Of a stretch of 28,878 nucleotides of DNA, positions 16,789 through 24,810 are shown piece by piece. Each line of letters starts with the position of its first letter. Within the stretch, counting starts at the first letter, position 1. The stretch comes from JAXGTD01 sp040775095 (GTDB taxonomy: Bacteria; Pseudomonadota; Gammaproteobacteria; Chromatiales; Chromatiaceae), in the NCBI GenBank assembly GCA_040775095.1, contig JAXGTD010000041.1, positions 1 to 28,878 on the forward strand. The letters run 5' to 3'. A model generated the notes under the pieces. That model was given only the letters and a program-made list of their open reading frames with translations, was not told the origin of the DNA and made no database searches. Made by a program: the position numbers and the translations under genes.

Positions 16789-17145
16789 TCAGACACGCTG
16801 CTGGATCTTCTCCTTGATGCGGGCGGCCTTGCCGGTGCGTCCACGCAGGTAATAGAGCTTGGCGCGGCGCACGTCACCCCGGCGCTTCACCTGCACGTCG
16901 GCGACCGACGGGCTGTAGCTCTGGAAGACGCGCTCGACGCCCTCGCCGTGGGAGATCTTGCGCACGGTGAACGCGGAGTTGAGGCCGCGGTTGCGCTTGG
17001 CGATGCACACGCCCTCGAAGGCCTGGAGACGTTCGCGATCGCCCTCCTTCACCTTGACCTGCACCACGACGGTATCGCCGGGAGAGAAGTCCGGCAGCTC
17101 ACGCGTCATCTGCTCTTTTTCGAGTTGTTCGATGATGTTGCTCAT
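16789..17145 (-). CDS. rplS: 50S ribosomal protein L19
   Basis: The 118-residue product matches L19 throughout, for example PGDTVVVQVKVKEG (22-35), FEGVCIAKRNRGLNS (43-57), FTVRKIS (59-65) and AKLYYLRGRTGKAARIKEK (95-113). L19 sits at the 30S-50S interface. AGGAG precedes the ATG at 17145. It is the last gene of the rpsP-rimM-trmD-rplS operon and begins 4 bases after the trmD stop. Confidence 0.98.
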   Translation of the reverse strand: MSNIIEQLEKEQMTRELPDFSPGDTVVVQVKVKEGDRERLQAFEGVCIAKRNRGLNSAFTVRKISHGEGVERVFQSYSPSVADVQVKRRGDVRRAKLYYLRGRTGKAARIKEKIQQRV

Positions 17146-17149
17146 GTCT

Positions 17150-17935
17150 TTATTGCTCCTGTTCCGATCCGGCGTCTCGGTGCGCCTGAATAAATTCGTC
17201 CAGCAGTTGCCGCTCGTCGCTACTGAGCCCCCGGCGCGCCAGCAGGTCCGGGCGCCGCTGCCAGGTGCGACCGAGGGCCTGCTGGTGTCGCCAGCGGGCG
17301 ATGGCCCCATGGTCGCCCCCAAGCAACACCGCGGGGACGCGCCGCTGCCCCGCGCACGCGCTCTCAACGACCTCGGGGCGAGTATAGTGTGGACAGTCCA
17401 GCAGGCCGTCCACGTGAGAATCCTCGCGTGCGGAGTCGGCGTGGCCCAGCGCGCCGGGCAACAGCCGAATGGCCGCATCCATTACCACCATCGCGGGCAG
17501 CTCGCCGCCGCTGAGCACGTAGTCCCCGATCGACCATTCCTCATCGACGCAGTCCGCAATCAGCCGCTCGTCGACCCCCTCGTAGCGCCCGGCCACCAGG
17601 ATCCAGCCGGGGGCGTCGGCGATCCGGGCCACCGCGGCCTGGTCCAGCAGCCTCCCCTGCGGCGACAGATAGGCGACCCGGCTGGCGATCCCCGCCGCCC
17701 CCGCATCCGCGCGCGCCGCCGCGATGGCGGCCCGCAGAGGCGCCACCTTCATCACCATCCCGGGGCCGCCACCATAGGGACGGTCGTCGACACTGTGATG
17801 CGCATCGTCCGTGTAGTCGCGCGGGTTCCACAAGCGCAGCCGGGCGATACCCTGGTTCAGCGCCCGCGCGATCACCCCTTCCTCAGTGAAGATGCGGAAC
17901 TGATCCGGGAACAGGCTGACGACGTCGAAGCGCAA
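17150..17935 (-). CDS. trmD: tRNA (guanine-37-N1)-methyltransferase
   Basis: The 261-residue product methylates G37 next to the anticodon, which prevents +1 frameshifting, using S-adenosylmethionine in a trefoil-knot site. Visible family blocks are VDDRPYGGGPGMVMK (49-63), YLSPQGRLLDQ, LVAGRYEGVDER, EEWSIGDYVLSGGELPAM (knot) and DCPHYTRPEV. Length is slightly above the E. coli protein. The start is a TTG at 17933-17935 with AGGAG about 12 bases upstream; no ATG lies near, and the family N-terminus (RFDVVSLFP) begins immediately, so the rare start looks genuine. It follows rimM by 40 bases in the ribosomal operon. Confidence 0.97.
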   Translation of the reverse strand: MRFDVVSLFPDQFRIFTEEGVIARALNQGIARLRLWNPRDYTDDAHHSVDDRPYGGGPGMVMKVAPLRAAIAAARADAGAAGIASRVAYLSPQGRLLDQAAVARIADAPGWILVAGRYEGVDERLIADCVDEEWSIGDYVLSGGELPAMVVMDAAIRLLPGALGHADSAREDSHVDGLLDCPHYTRPEVVESACAGQRRVPAVLLGGDHGAIARWRHQQALGRTWQRRPDLLARRGLSSDERQLLDEFIQAHRDAGSEQEQ

Positions 17936-17975
17936 GGATAGCCCCGCTCCTGAAACCCTGGACGCGTCGCCCAGG

Positions 17976-18500
17976 CTAAAAATCCGGGTCCCAGTCGACG
18001 CGGATCAGACCCGCGGCCAGGTCCACATCGCGGACGACGTCGTCCCAGACAAACGGAATCAGCCGCTCGCGCTCACCCCGCACCACCAGGACGTCGTTGG
18101 CGCCGGTATCGAACAGGTGACTGACGCGCCCCAGGGCAACCCCGTCCAGAGTCTCGACCGCCAGCCCCTCGAGATCGGCCCAGTAGAGCTCATCGGCCCG
18201 TGCGGGCGGCAGCTGCTCGCGACGGACCGCGATCTCCTGTCCGACCAACGCGGCGGCCTGATCGCGGTCTTCACAACCGACCAGGCGCGCGACCAGGCCC
18301 TTTCCGTGCACGCGACCCTCGGCGACGCGCATCTGCCGACCGCCGACATGCCAGGGCGCGTAGCGCAGAATATTCTCGCGCGGCACCGTCTCCGACAGGA
18401 CCCGGACCCAGCCCAGCACCCCATAGACACCGGCAACACGCCCCAGCACGACCATGCGCCCTGCGCCATTCGCCTGGTTTTCGCGTTGACCTGGGTCCAT
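17976..18500 (-). CDS. rimM: 16S rRNA processing protein RimM
   Basis: The 174-residue product assists maturation of the 30S head domain and binds S19. It has the N-terminal RimM barrel (about 16-100, with LGRVAGVYGVLGWVRV) and the C-terminal PRC barrel (about 103-172, with ELYWADLEGLAVET and IPFVWDDVV). I give the ATG at 18500; an internal ATG at Met16 (about 18455), preceded by GCAGGG, starts right at the conserved domain and could be the true start. It lies between rpsP and trmD in their usual order. Confidence 0.95.
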   Translation of the reverse strand: MDPGQRENQANGAGRMVVLGRVAGVYGVLGWVRVLSETVPRENILRYAPWHVGGRQMRVAEGRVHGKGLVARLVGCEDRDQAAALVGQEIAVRREQLPPARADELYWADLEGLAVETLDGVALGRVSHLFDTGANDVLVVRGERERLIPFVWDDVVRDVDLAAGLIRVDWDPDF

Positions 18501-18522
18501 AGCGACCGATCGTGCGTGCCGG

Positions 18523-18552
18523 GATCGCGCCGTCGCGCGCGACGGCGCGATC
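18523..18552. repeat. Perfect 30-bp palindrome between rpsP and rimM
   Basis: The arm GATCGCGCCGTCGCG is followed directly by its exact reverse complement, giving a 15-bp inverted repeat with no spacer. It fills nearly half of the 70-base gap between the rpsP stop and the rimM start. As RNA it would fold into a very stable GC hairpin. No T-run follows in the direction of transcription, so processing, stabilisation or partial attenuation is more likely than full termination. Confidence 0.75.
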
Positions 18553-18570
18553 AGACGAACGGTGCGGGGA

Positions 18571-18840
18571 TCAGGCCTCGGCCGCGACCGGCGCCGCCTG
18601 CTTGGCCGCCTCCTTGATCAACTGGGCGACGCGATCGGTCGGCTGGGCGCCCTGACCGATCCAGTGCTTGGCGCGATCGCTGTCGAGGCGCAGACGCACT
18701 TCCCCACCAGTGGCCAGCGGATTGAAGAATCCCAGACGCTCGATGTAGCGGCCGTCTCGCGAGCTGCGAATGTCGGAGACGACGATCTGATAGAAGGGCC
18801 GCTTCTTGGCGCCCCCCCGGGACAAACGGATCTTGACCAT
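18571..18840 (-). CDS. rpsP: 30S ribosomal protein S16
   Basis: The 89-residue product is S16 over its length: MVKIRLSRGGAKKRPFYQIV at the start, then SRDGRYIERLGFFNP and the helical GAQPTDRVAQLIKEA segment. The C-terminus is Ala-rich. It is needed for early 30S assembly. It heads the rpsP-rimM-trmD-rplS operon. The 176 bases upstream to the transposon remnant (18841-19016) must hold the operon promoter; I could not pick a convincing -35/-10 pair there. The usual upstream neighbour, ffh, is missing and transposon debris takes its place. Confidence 0.97.
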   Translation of the reverse strand: MVKIRLSRGGAKKRPFYQIVVSDIRSSRDGRYIERLGFFNPLATGGEVRLRLDSDRAKHWIGQGAQPTDRVAQLIKEAAKQAAPVAAEA

Positions 18841-19016
18841 AAATCTCTATCCGAAGCTGCTGTGCCGCAGCTGTTGCAAGACAGTTTCGCGGAACCGTTG
18901 CGCAAAACGGTGGCGCGACGGGATGGAAAACAAGGCTACGCGCGCGAAAACCGGCGCGCGGGGAAACGCGCAAATATACACCATTACGGCCGAATTGGAA
19001 GAGGGCGATCCTTACA

Positions 19017-20113
19017 GAGGGTGTTGCGATCCGCCTCGAAACCCTGGAAGGCCAGATCGCGTTGTTCCTTCGTCACCGGACAGATGCAGTGCAGGGCACC
19101 TTTTTCGGTATGCACGATGGTATCGGCCCGCGCGGGATCGAGTGGGCGGGTGATGGGCTTGGACGGGTCGTAATCGGGGAGGTTCTTCTCCTCACGCCAT
19201 AGCTCGCGGGTGTCGATCAGCGGGCGGATGGCGTAGTCATCCCACAGCAGCGCCTTGGTCTCGGCACAGTCGAGCCCCCGATCGGCACTGAAGTCCCAAC
19301 AGCGTTCGGGCAACTCCGGGGTCTTGCTGAAGGTCGCGCGGATCATCACCCGTAGAGTGGGCTGTTCGGACACCGAGGCGGGCGTGAGCTCGAACGCCAC
19401 GGGGATCTCGTAGCGGGTCTCGGCGATCGCATGCAGCCCATAGCCAAACCAGCGTTTGAGCTTCTTCCAGGCCGTGGCGGTGCGGGCATCGACAGCGTGG
19501 GTCTCGTGACGGCCCAATCGGCATCGGGATCGGAGGTCTCACCGCTGGTGCGCGCCTTCTGCCCGGTGCGGTGGCTGACGATGTCGGTGCCGTCAAAGCC
19601 GAGGTGCTCGCCGAAGTCGGGCAGCACGGCCATGAGCTGCGAGCGCAGGAGCATGGTCATCTCGCTGATCATCCCGAGCGTCTCTTCCAACTCGATGACG
19701 TTGGCGAGAAAGCGCGAGAAACTCCAGCTCGAAGAAGCAGCGCGCACCGGCTCGGGCGTCGGCGGCAGCTCGATGCGCGGGACGCCCGTGTCGGGATCGG
19801 TGACGATGCGGGGTTCCGGCTTGCGCTGCAGCGGCAGGGGGGCGAAGCCGCAGGCGTCCATCAGGCCCGGATTGCGCGCGAGCTCGCGCAACAGTGACTC
19901 GAGGCTCTCGTGCTGGAAGACGATGCCGGCGAGCAGCGCATGCCACATCGCGCACACCGGGTAGTCATCGCGCCCTTGTTCGCGCATGACCTCGAGGAAT
20001 TGCACCAAGCGCGCGTCGGGCAGATGATCGAGCACCAGCTTGAGCCGGTCGAGGTCGCCGCGCGCCTCGAGCGCGTCCCAGCAAAACAGGTTCGCTTGTG
20101 TCATGGCCGCCAT
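19017..20113 (-). pseudogene. Frameshifted, 3'-truncated IS transposase
   Basis: The reading frame starts at ATG 20113 (with GAGAGGAG upstream) and gives an N-terminal helical DUF772-type domain, then a DDE-type core (for example GFDGTDIVSH). Near 19513-19515 the frame breaks: a run reads GGG on the coding strand where GGGG would keep the protein in frame (DADW then GRHETHAVDA). The second frame continues with WKKLKRWFGYGLHAIAET and DFSADRGLD, then recognisable sequence ends at about 19017, short of the C-terminal third. I infer an IS1182/IS5-like family but did not identify the element, and terminal repeats were not found. A single frameshift could be a sequencing error, but the truncation makes decay more likely. 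Confidence 0.82.
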
Positions 20114-20180
20114 GGGGTCTCCTCTCTGAGGGTCGTCTCGTCAACGACCATGGTCCCTTGGTGGCCGCCCTTTTTCATCC

Positions 20181-20198
20181 CCCCAAGCGCCCTTGGGG
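20181..20198. repeat. Hairpin upstream of the transposase remnant
   Basis: CCCCAAG (20181-20187) and CTTGGGG (20192-20198) form a perfect 7-bp stem on a CGCC loop. It may be part of the insertion element's left end or an old terminator. The surrounding bases 20114-20405 hold no gene. Confidence 0.4.
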
Positions 20199-20405
20199 TG
20201 GATTTTCCGTCCTCCCCACCAGCGCAGATGCTAAGTCATTGATCCTGCATCTGGCGGCGGGGTAAAGGAAAATCGGACGTCCTCGCACACCTCTTCAATT
20301 CAGCGGGTTAGAGACTGCGCAACTGGCTCTGGAGCGGAATTTTTCGCTTTTGGCCGACGAGTTGAGGGACTGAAGTGGTCAAGTCCCAGCGGACAGTCGG
20401 ACGGA

Positions 20406-20528
20406 TCAGGTGCCCTCAGCAACGAGACGCGTGAGCCTCCCCACCGATTGCCGGGCGATGCGGCCGTTGAAGCGCTCGACCATGCCGTTGGTTTACGGTC
20501 GTTTTGGACTGATGAGGTGGTGCGCCAT
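20406..20528 (-). pseudogene. IS481-like transposase C-terminal fragment
   Basis: On the minus strand the frame reads AHHLISPKRP, a TAA stop, then TNGMVERFNGRIARQSVGRL and a short tail ending in TGA. TNGMVERFNGRI is the hallmark block after the catalytic Glu region of IS3/IS481-type integrase-core transposases. The in-frame stop at 20493-20495 and a TGA just upstream of the fragment show it is dead. Only about 40 codons remain. It sits 100 bases from the end of gmk. Confidence 0.65.
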
Positions 20529-20627
20529 TCTCCATCACCCGAGTGACTGGAAATGGTGGGAAGCGGAAACCCGGTTCTCGCTTCCCGAGCTGATCCCACG
20601 CCAGGAAGGCATCGGATCGGCCTCTGG

Positions 20628-21284
20628 CTACGTGCCCGGCATCATCGCGGCGAGCGCCTCGTGAAGACGCCTTTGCTGGCGCGGGCGGCGCAGGCGCTCG
20701 GCCGCAACGACACTGACGAGCTGTACGAGCGCATCGTCGAAACGATCATTGAGGATCAGGTAGTCATATTCGCCGTAGTGTGAGAGCTCGTCGCGGGCCT
20801 GGGCCATGCGCCGGGCGATGACCTCATCACTATCCTGGCCGCGGCCCCGGAGTCGCTGCTCAAGGGCCGCGAGCGACGGCGGCAGGATAAAGATGCCGAC
20901 CGCCTCGGGCAGGCGTTCGCGCACCTGACGCGCACCCTGCCAGTCGATCTCCAGCAGCAGATCCTCGCCGCGCTCGAGGGCCTCGACCAGGCTGGCCTCA
21001 GCCGTACCGTAGGCGTTGTCGAAGACACGGGCGTATTCGACGAAGGCGCCCTCCCGAACCATCTGTTCGAAACGGGCACGATCGACGAAATGATAGTGCT
21101 CGCCGTCCACCTCACCGGGGCGTGGCGCCCTGGTCGTATAGGAGGTGGACAGGCGCAGGGCGGGATCGCGCCCGAGCAACGCCCTCACCAGGCTGGTCTT
21201 ACCCGCGCCGGACGGCGCCGAGACGACAAACAGCACCCCTCGGGGCGTATCCTCAGCAGCGGCGGGCTGGTCATGCATGGTCAT
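20628..21284 (-). CDS. gmk: Guanylate kinase
   Basis: The 218-residue product phosphorylates GMP to GDP with ATP. It has the P-loop SAPSGAGKTS (24-33), the GMP-binding blocks STSYTTRAPRPGEVDGEHYHF and EGAFVEYARVFDNAYGT, and LLLEIDWQGARQVRE. The length is normal, with a slightly extended N-terminus. GAGG precedes the ATG at 21284; an ATG six bases inside is also possible. In many gammaproteobacteria gmk is followed by rpoZ and spoT; here it is followed by transposase debris, and upstream there are 714 bases without a gene. The enzyme itself looks intact. Confidence 0.96.
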   Translation of the reverse strand: MTMHDQPAAAEDTPRGVLFVVSAPSGAGKTSLVRALLGRDPALRLSTSYTTRAPRPGEVDGEHYHFVDRARFEQMVREGAFVEYARVFDNAYGTAEASLVEALERGEDLLLEIDWQGARQVRERLPEAVGIFILPPSLAALEQRLRGRGQDSDEVIARRMAQARDELSHYGEYDYLILNDRFDDALVQLVSVVAAERLRRPRQQRRLHEALAAMMPGT

Positions 21285-21998
21285 CGTACCTCGGCCGGGT
21301 CACGCCAATCCTCTGGTTCATCCTCGTGCCTTGCCCGAATCAGGAAGACACCGGGAACCACTGGGCCACATCATCCCACACATCACCCTAGAACCGGCAG
21401 TTGGACGGGCCCCCGGGTGCGTACCGCGTGGTGTCTGGCAAGGCACAATGAGGCGGAATCGTCGTTCCATGCCAACGAGTTGTAACGCGGCCAGACGCCA
21501 CGCGGTGTGTGCCATGGGGGGCGTCGCGCTCTTCACCGATGAGGTGAGCTGGCGGAAACCATTTGAACACAATGAATACAGCAGCTTGCGTCACGTGCAT
21601 AGCGGTCAGCCGCCGTTTCTCGGACCATCCAACAGGACACGGACGGCGCCAACTCGGACCGGATTGCGGCCTCCCTGGAGACTCGTGCGGTGCGAGAGGC
21701 CTGCAGTGGGCGGATCCTTGCACGAGATCGGAGGATCGATGCGCTCGCGCTTCGATGCCGAGGGTCCGTACAACTCTGGAACCGCTGCCAATGTTCCGCT
21801 ACAACTGGTGGAAGCAAGGGTTGTCAAAGTCGATGCGAGACCGGCCCGGCAAGTCTCCGGGCGGTCCGTGGTCAGTCCCCGGCCGTGCGGCGAGGGCCCG
21901 AACGCCAGCACCCGCGGGACCGGCCACTGGCCCCTCCTCTGCCGCGATGACAGCCCCGCGGTCCGGGACGAGTGCACCCACCAACTGGAGAAAGTGCC
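21285..21998. other. Long intergenic region, nothing recognised
   Basis: These 714 bases separate gmk from the secreted-protein gene. Several frames are open, including one of more than 300 codons that crosses gmk antisense, but all read as Arg/Pro/Ser-rich shadows without a protein family. I saw no tRNA, repeat array or clear promoter. Together with the transposon debris on the other side of gmk it may be degraded sequence. Confidence 0.45.
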
Positions 21999-22400
21999 AT
22001 GTTCCAAGCGCTTTTGCGTCGAACGCTGTTCGTGCTCACATTGGTCCCCGCGGCCATCCCGGGTATCGGGGTGGCGGACGGCCCGGGCCTGACCCTGACC
22101 ACCGATACTTCATCACCGTTGATCCCCACCCGGGTGCGCTCCGCATGGACTGAACGCGGCCTGGAGCTGAGCGGGCGAATCGAGAAGCGCCACAACGGAT
22201 ACGGTCGGATCATCGGGCACGTCGCCATCGATCTGTTGGACGCGGGGGGCCAGGTGATCGGCTGCCACGCCGGTGCATTGCAGGGCTTTTTCCCGAGTCG
22301 ACGCAACCCCGACTGGGCCTCGTTCCGCACCGTCCTGCGCACGGTTCCACCGGGTCTGGCCGGCCTGCGCGTGCGCTATGCGGTCGGTTGCCGGTGTTGA
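21999..22400 (+). CDS. Small secreted protein of unknown function
   Basis: The product is 133 residues. Residues 1-26 form a signal peptide (MFQALLRRTLFVLTLVPAA, with cleavage probably after GVA). The mature part has an evenly spaced beta pattern, SAWTERGLELSGRIEKR then GHVAIDLLDAGGQVIG and ASFRTVLRTVPPGLAGLRVRY, suggesting a single immunoglobulin-like or FxLyD-like sandwich. There are two cysteines near the end (VGCRC) and one at CHAG. GGAGAAAG precedes the ATG at 21999. It is convergent with the metal sensor kinase gene and lies at the edge of the copper module, so a periplasmic metal-related role is possible but not shown. Confidence 0.68.
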   Translation: MFQALLRRTLFVLTLVPAAIPGIGVADGPGLTLTTDTSSPLIPTRVRSAWTERGLELSGRIEKRHNGYGRIIGHVAIDLLDAGGQVIGCHAGALQGFFPSRRNPDWASFRTVLRTVPPGLAGLRVRYAVGCRC

Positions 22401-22502
22401 TGGCCGGTCATGGCCTTGCACGATTCGTCGGCGCGCGCGGCGAGCTCGGCACCGGTCCGTGGCGGCGTGCACGGTTGAAGACGTGACTCCTCCGGCACGG
22501 CG

Positions 22503-23924
22503 CTACAGGTGAGCCGCGGGGCCGGGAGCGGTGAGCCGGTGGTCATCCCCGAGGGGCAGGGTGATCAGAAACCGTGTCCCTCGCGTGCTCGACGATGCAC
22601 TGACCGTTCCACCATGTGCCGCGACAATGGACTTGACGATGGCCAACCCCAGCCCGGCGCCTTCGTCTTGGCGGCGGCGGGACGGATCGACGCGGTAGAA
22701 GCGGTCGAACAGCCGTGGCAGGCGGTCCGCGGGGATCGGTGGGCCGGGATTCTCCACGACGATCCGCGCTGCCCGCATGTCGGCGTCCAGATAGACTCGT
22801 GTCTGCTCGCCCTTGGGCGTATGACGGATGGCATTGACAAGCAGATTGCTCAGGGCACGACGAAGCATCAGGCGATCCCCCGTAACGGTGGCCGAACCTT
22901 CCACGACGAGGGCGACACCGCGTTCTTCCGACCAAGCATCGAAGTAGTCGAACAGCGCGTGGACCTCAGCACCCAGGTCCACGGGGACGCTGCTTGGCTT
23001 GAGCAGGCCATTGTCGGCCTTGGCGAGGAAGAGCATGTCGCCGATCGTTTGGGCCAGGCGCTCGTATTCATCCAGGTTCGAATAGAGGGTTTCCCGATAC
23101 TGCTCAATGTCGCGCCTACCCGATAGCGCCACCTGAGTCTGGAGCATCAGGTTGCTGACCGGCGTGCGCAGCTCGTGTGCAATATCCGACGAGAAATCCG
23201 ACAAACGCCGGAAGCTGTCCTCCAGCCGGGCGAGCATGGCGTTGAACGCGACCACCAGGGTCTCGATCTCCGCGGGCACCCGGGCCTGGGGCAGGCGCTC
23301 ACCGAGCCGGCTGGCCTCAAGGCTCTTGACGAGCCCGGTCAAACGCCGCAGCGGGAGCAACCCCGCCCGGGTGGCGGCCCAGCCCAGGGCGGCCGTGACC
23401 AACACGGCCAGGGTTATCGCCACCGCCAGGCTAAAACGAAACCCGGCCATGAAGCGTCGGTGGTGGCTGATGTCCAACGCAATGGTGACAGTATCGGGTC
23501 GTGTCGGCGATACGCCGCTCTGCGCGTCCGCCGTCAGGCCGCGGAACCACCGCTCGCCTTCTGCCCACGAAACCAACCGCCCCCCGGCAAGGTGGGTGCA
23601 ACCCACGAGCGCGGCGGGTAGATCGTCACCGCGTGTGGCGAACCGGATCGACCCGTCCGCGGCCTGCACGCAGACCACGAGACCCGGATGACCGACCAGG
23701 GCGTCGCCCAACTGCCGAGGCAGAACGGCCAGGGCGGCTGGGGTATCGGCCTTGGCCAGGAGATTGCGCACCAGCGCGAGCTTGCCATCAATCTCGTGCC
23801 GATCCATTTCCAGGAAGTGATGGTCCACCGAGCGCGTCACCACCCAGCCCAGCACCAGCAACACCGACGCCACGCACAGACCAAACAGCAGGGTCAGGCG
23901 CGCGGTCAGGGAGAGGGTCTTCAC
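22503..23924 (-). CDS. Heavy-metal sensor histidine kinase, CusS/CopS-like
   Basis: The 473-residue product has membrane helices at about 10-31 and 163-186 around a periplasmic sensor of about 130 residues containing His35/His36, Cys85, Cys109 and His111 as possible metal ligands. HAMP follows (about 187-238), then the H-box DIAHELRTPVSNLM with phospho-His250, N-box Asn360/Asn364, and GAGLGLAI (422-429). The order and motifs fit the CusS/CopS family, which senses periplasmic Cu(I) or Ag(I). The start is a GTG at 23922-23924, preceded by GGAGG; its GTGA overlaps the TGA of the regulator gene by 4 bases, so the pair is coupled. It is transcribed away from the divergent cop box. Confidence 0.92.
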   Translation of the reverse strand: MKTLSLTARLTLLFGLCVASVLLVLGWVVTRSVDHHFLEMDRHEIDGKLALVRNLLAKADTPAALAVLPRQLGDALVGHPGLVVCVQAADGSIRFATRGDDLPAALVGCTHLAGGRLVSWAEGERWFRGLTADAQSGVSPTRPDTVTIALDISHHRRFMAGFRFSLAVAITLAVLVTAALGWAATRAGLLPLRRLTGLVKSLEASRLGERLPQARVPAEIETLVVAFNAMLARLEDSFRRLSDFSSDIAHELRTPVSNLMLQTQVALSGRRDIEQYRETLYSNLDEYERLAQTIGDMLFLAKADNGLLKPSSVPVDLGAEVHALFDYFDAWSEERGVALVVEGSATVTGDRLMLRRALSNLLVNAIRHTPKGEQTRVYLDADMRAARIVVENPGPPIPADRLPRLFDRFYRVDPSRRRQDEGAGLGLAIVKSIVAAHGGTVSASSSTRGTRFLITLPLGDDHRLTAPGPAAHL

Positions 23925-24598
23925 TCCGGCGCCTCCAGCACATAGCCCATGCCGCGCACGGTCTGGATCAACTTGGGCTCGAATCCCTCGTCCACCTTGG
24001 CGCGCAGCCGGCGTACCGCCACGTCGATCACGTTGGTGTTGCTGTCGAAATTCATGTCCCACACCGAAGCGGCAATCAGCGCGCGTGGCAGCACCTCGCC
24101 GCGGCGCCGAACGAGGAACTCCAACAGGGCAAACTCCTTGGCCGTGAGGTCGATCCGCTGTCCGCCGCGCGCGACCCGCCGACGTAGCAGGTCAATCTCC
24201 AGGTCGGCAACCACCAGCTGCGCCGGCTCTGTCGCCGCCCGGCCGCGCCGCAGCAGGGTACGCACCCGGGCCAGGAGCTCAGCGAAGGCGAAGGGTTTAA
24301 CCAGGTAGTCGTCGGCACCCAGCTCGAGGCCCTTCACCCGGTCATCCACCTGGTCGCGCGCCGTGAGAAACAGCACCGGCAGATCGCGGTCAACCCGGCG
24401 CACCCCCTCCAGCACCTGCCAGCCGTCGAGCCCCGGCAGCATCACGTCCAAGATGACCAGGTCGTAGCCGCCGCCGCTCGCCTGATGCAGACCGTCCCAA
24501 CCGTCACGAACCAGATCCGTGACGAACCCGGCCTCGGTCAGCCCTTGGCGGAGGTAGTCGCCCAGCTTTGGCTCGTCTTCGACGATCAGTATCTTCAT
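23921..24598 (-). CDS. Heavy-metal response regulator, CusR/CopR-like (OmpR family)
   Basis: The 225-residue product has a receiver domain (1-118, with E7/D8, phospho-Asp51, and Lys101 in LVKPF) and a winged-helix DNA-binding domain (about 128-222) with the family signature SNTNVIDVAVRRLRAKVD and TVRGMGYVLE. GGGGAG precedes the ATG at 24598. With the overlapping kinase gene it forms a complete copper or silver sensing pair. Its own promoter lies in the divergent region that contains the inverted repeat at 24662-24679, so it probably activates itself and the genes on the other side. Confidence 0.94.
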   Translation of the reverse strand: MKILIVEDEPKLGDYLRQGLTEAGFVTDLVRDGWDGLHQASGGGYDLVILDVMLPGLDGWQVLEGVRRVDRDLPVLFLTARDQVDDRVKGLELGADDYLVKPFAFAELLARVRTLLRRGRAATEPAQLVVADLEIDLLRRRVARGGQRIDLTAKEFALLEFLVRRRGEVLPRALIAASVWDMNFDSNTNVIDVAVRRLRAKVDEGFEPKLIQTVRGMGYVLEAPE

Positions 24599-24661
24599 CG
24601 ATACTCCCCGGGAAAGCCCTCAGTGGCTGCCTGGACCCGCCCAGGGGACTGGAATCGCGCA

Positions 24662-24679
24662 GATGACAGACTTGTCATC
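24662..24679. promoter_or_regulatory. Cop/cus box (perfect inverted repeat)
   Basis: GATGACA (24662-24668) and TGTCATC (24673-24679) form a perfect 7-bp inverted repeat with a 4-base spacer. It is the pattern TGACA-N4-TGTCA seen in binding boxes of CopR/CusR regulators. It lies 64 bases from the regulator start and about 130 bases from the NPDL-repeat gene, in their shared promoter region. Confidence 0.75.
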
Positions 24680-24810
24680 GCGGCGTCACCAAGCTGTTGA
24701 GTACCGCAGACCAGACTATCGACCGTGAGCAGAGCACTCACAACCGCTTCCTCAGAAGTGAGCCAACATCGGTTCAAACGCCCGTCCATTCATTATCTTG
24801 GAGATGTCTC

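Noticed and set aside
18523..18552. The 30-bp palindrome as an intrinsic terminator of rpsP
   Set aside because: No T-run follows on the transcribed strand and the essential downstream genes have no other evident promoter.
18857..18874. AGCTGC/GCAGCT inverted repeat before rpsP as a ribosomal-protein leader control element
   Set aside because: The stem is only 6 bp and I know of no matching leader for S16; too weak to list.
21145..22092. Open frame of 315 codons on the plus strand over gmk and the gap
   Set aside because: Composition is that of a shadow frame, it overlaps gmk antisense, and it has no recognisable domain or ribosome site.
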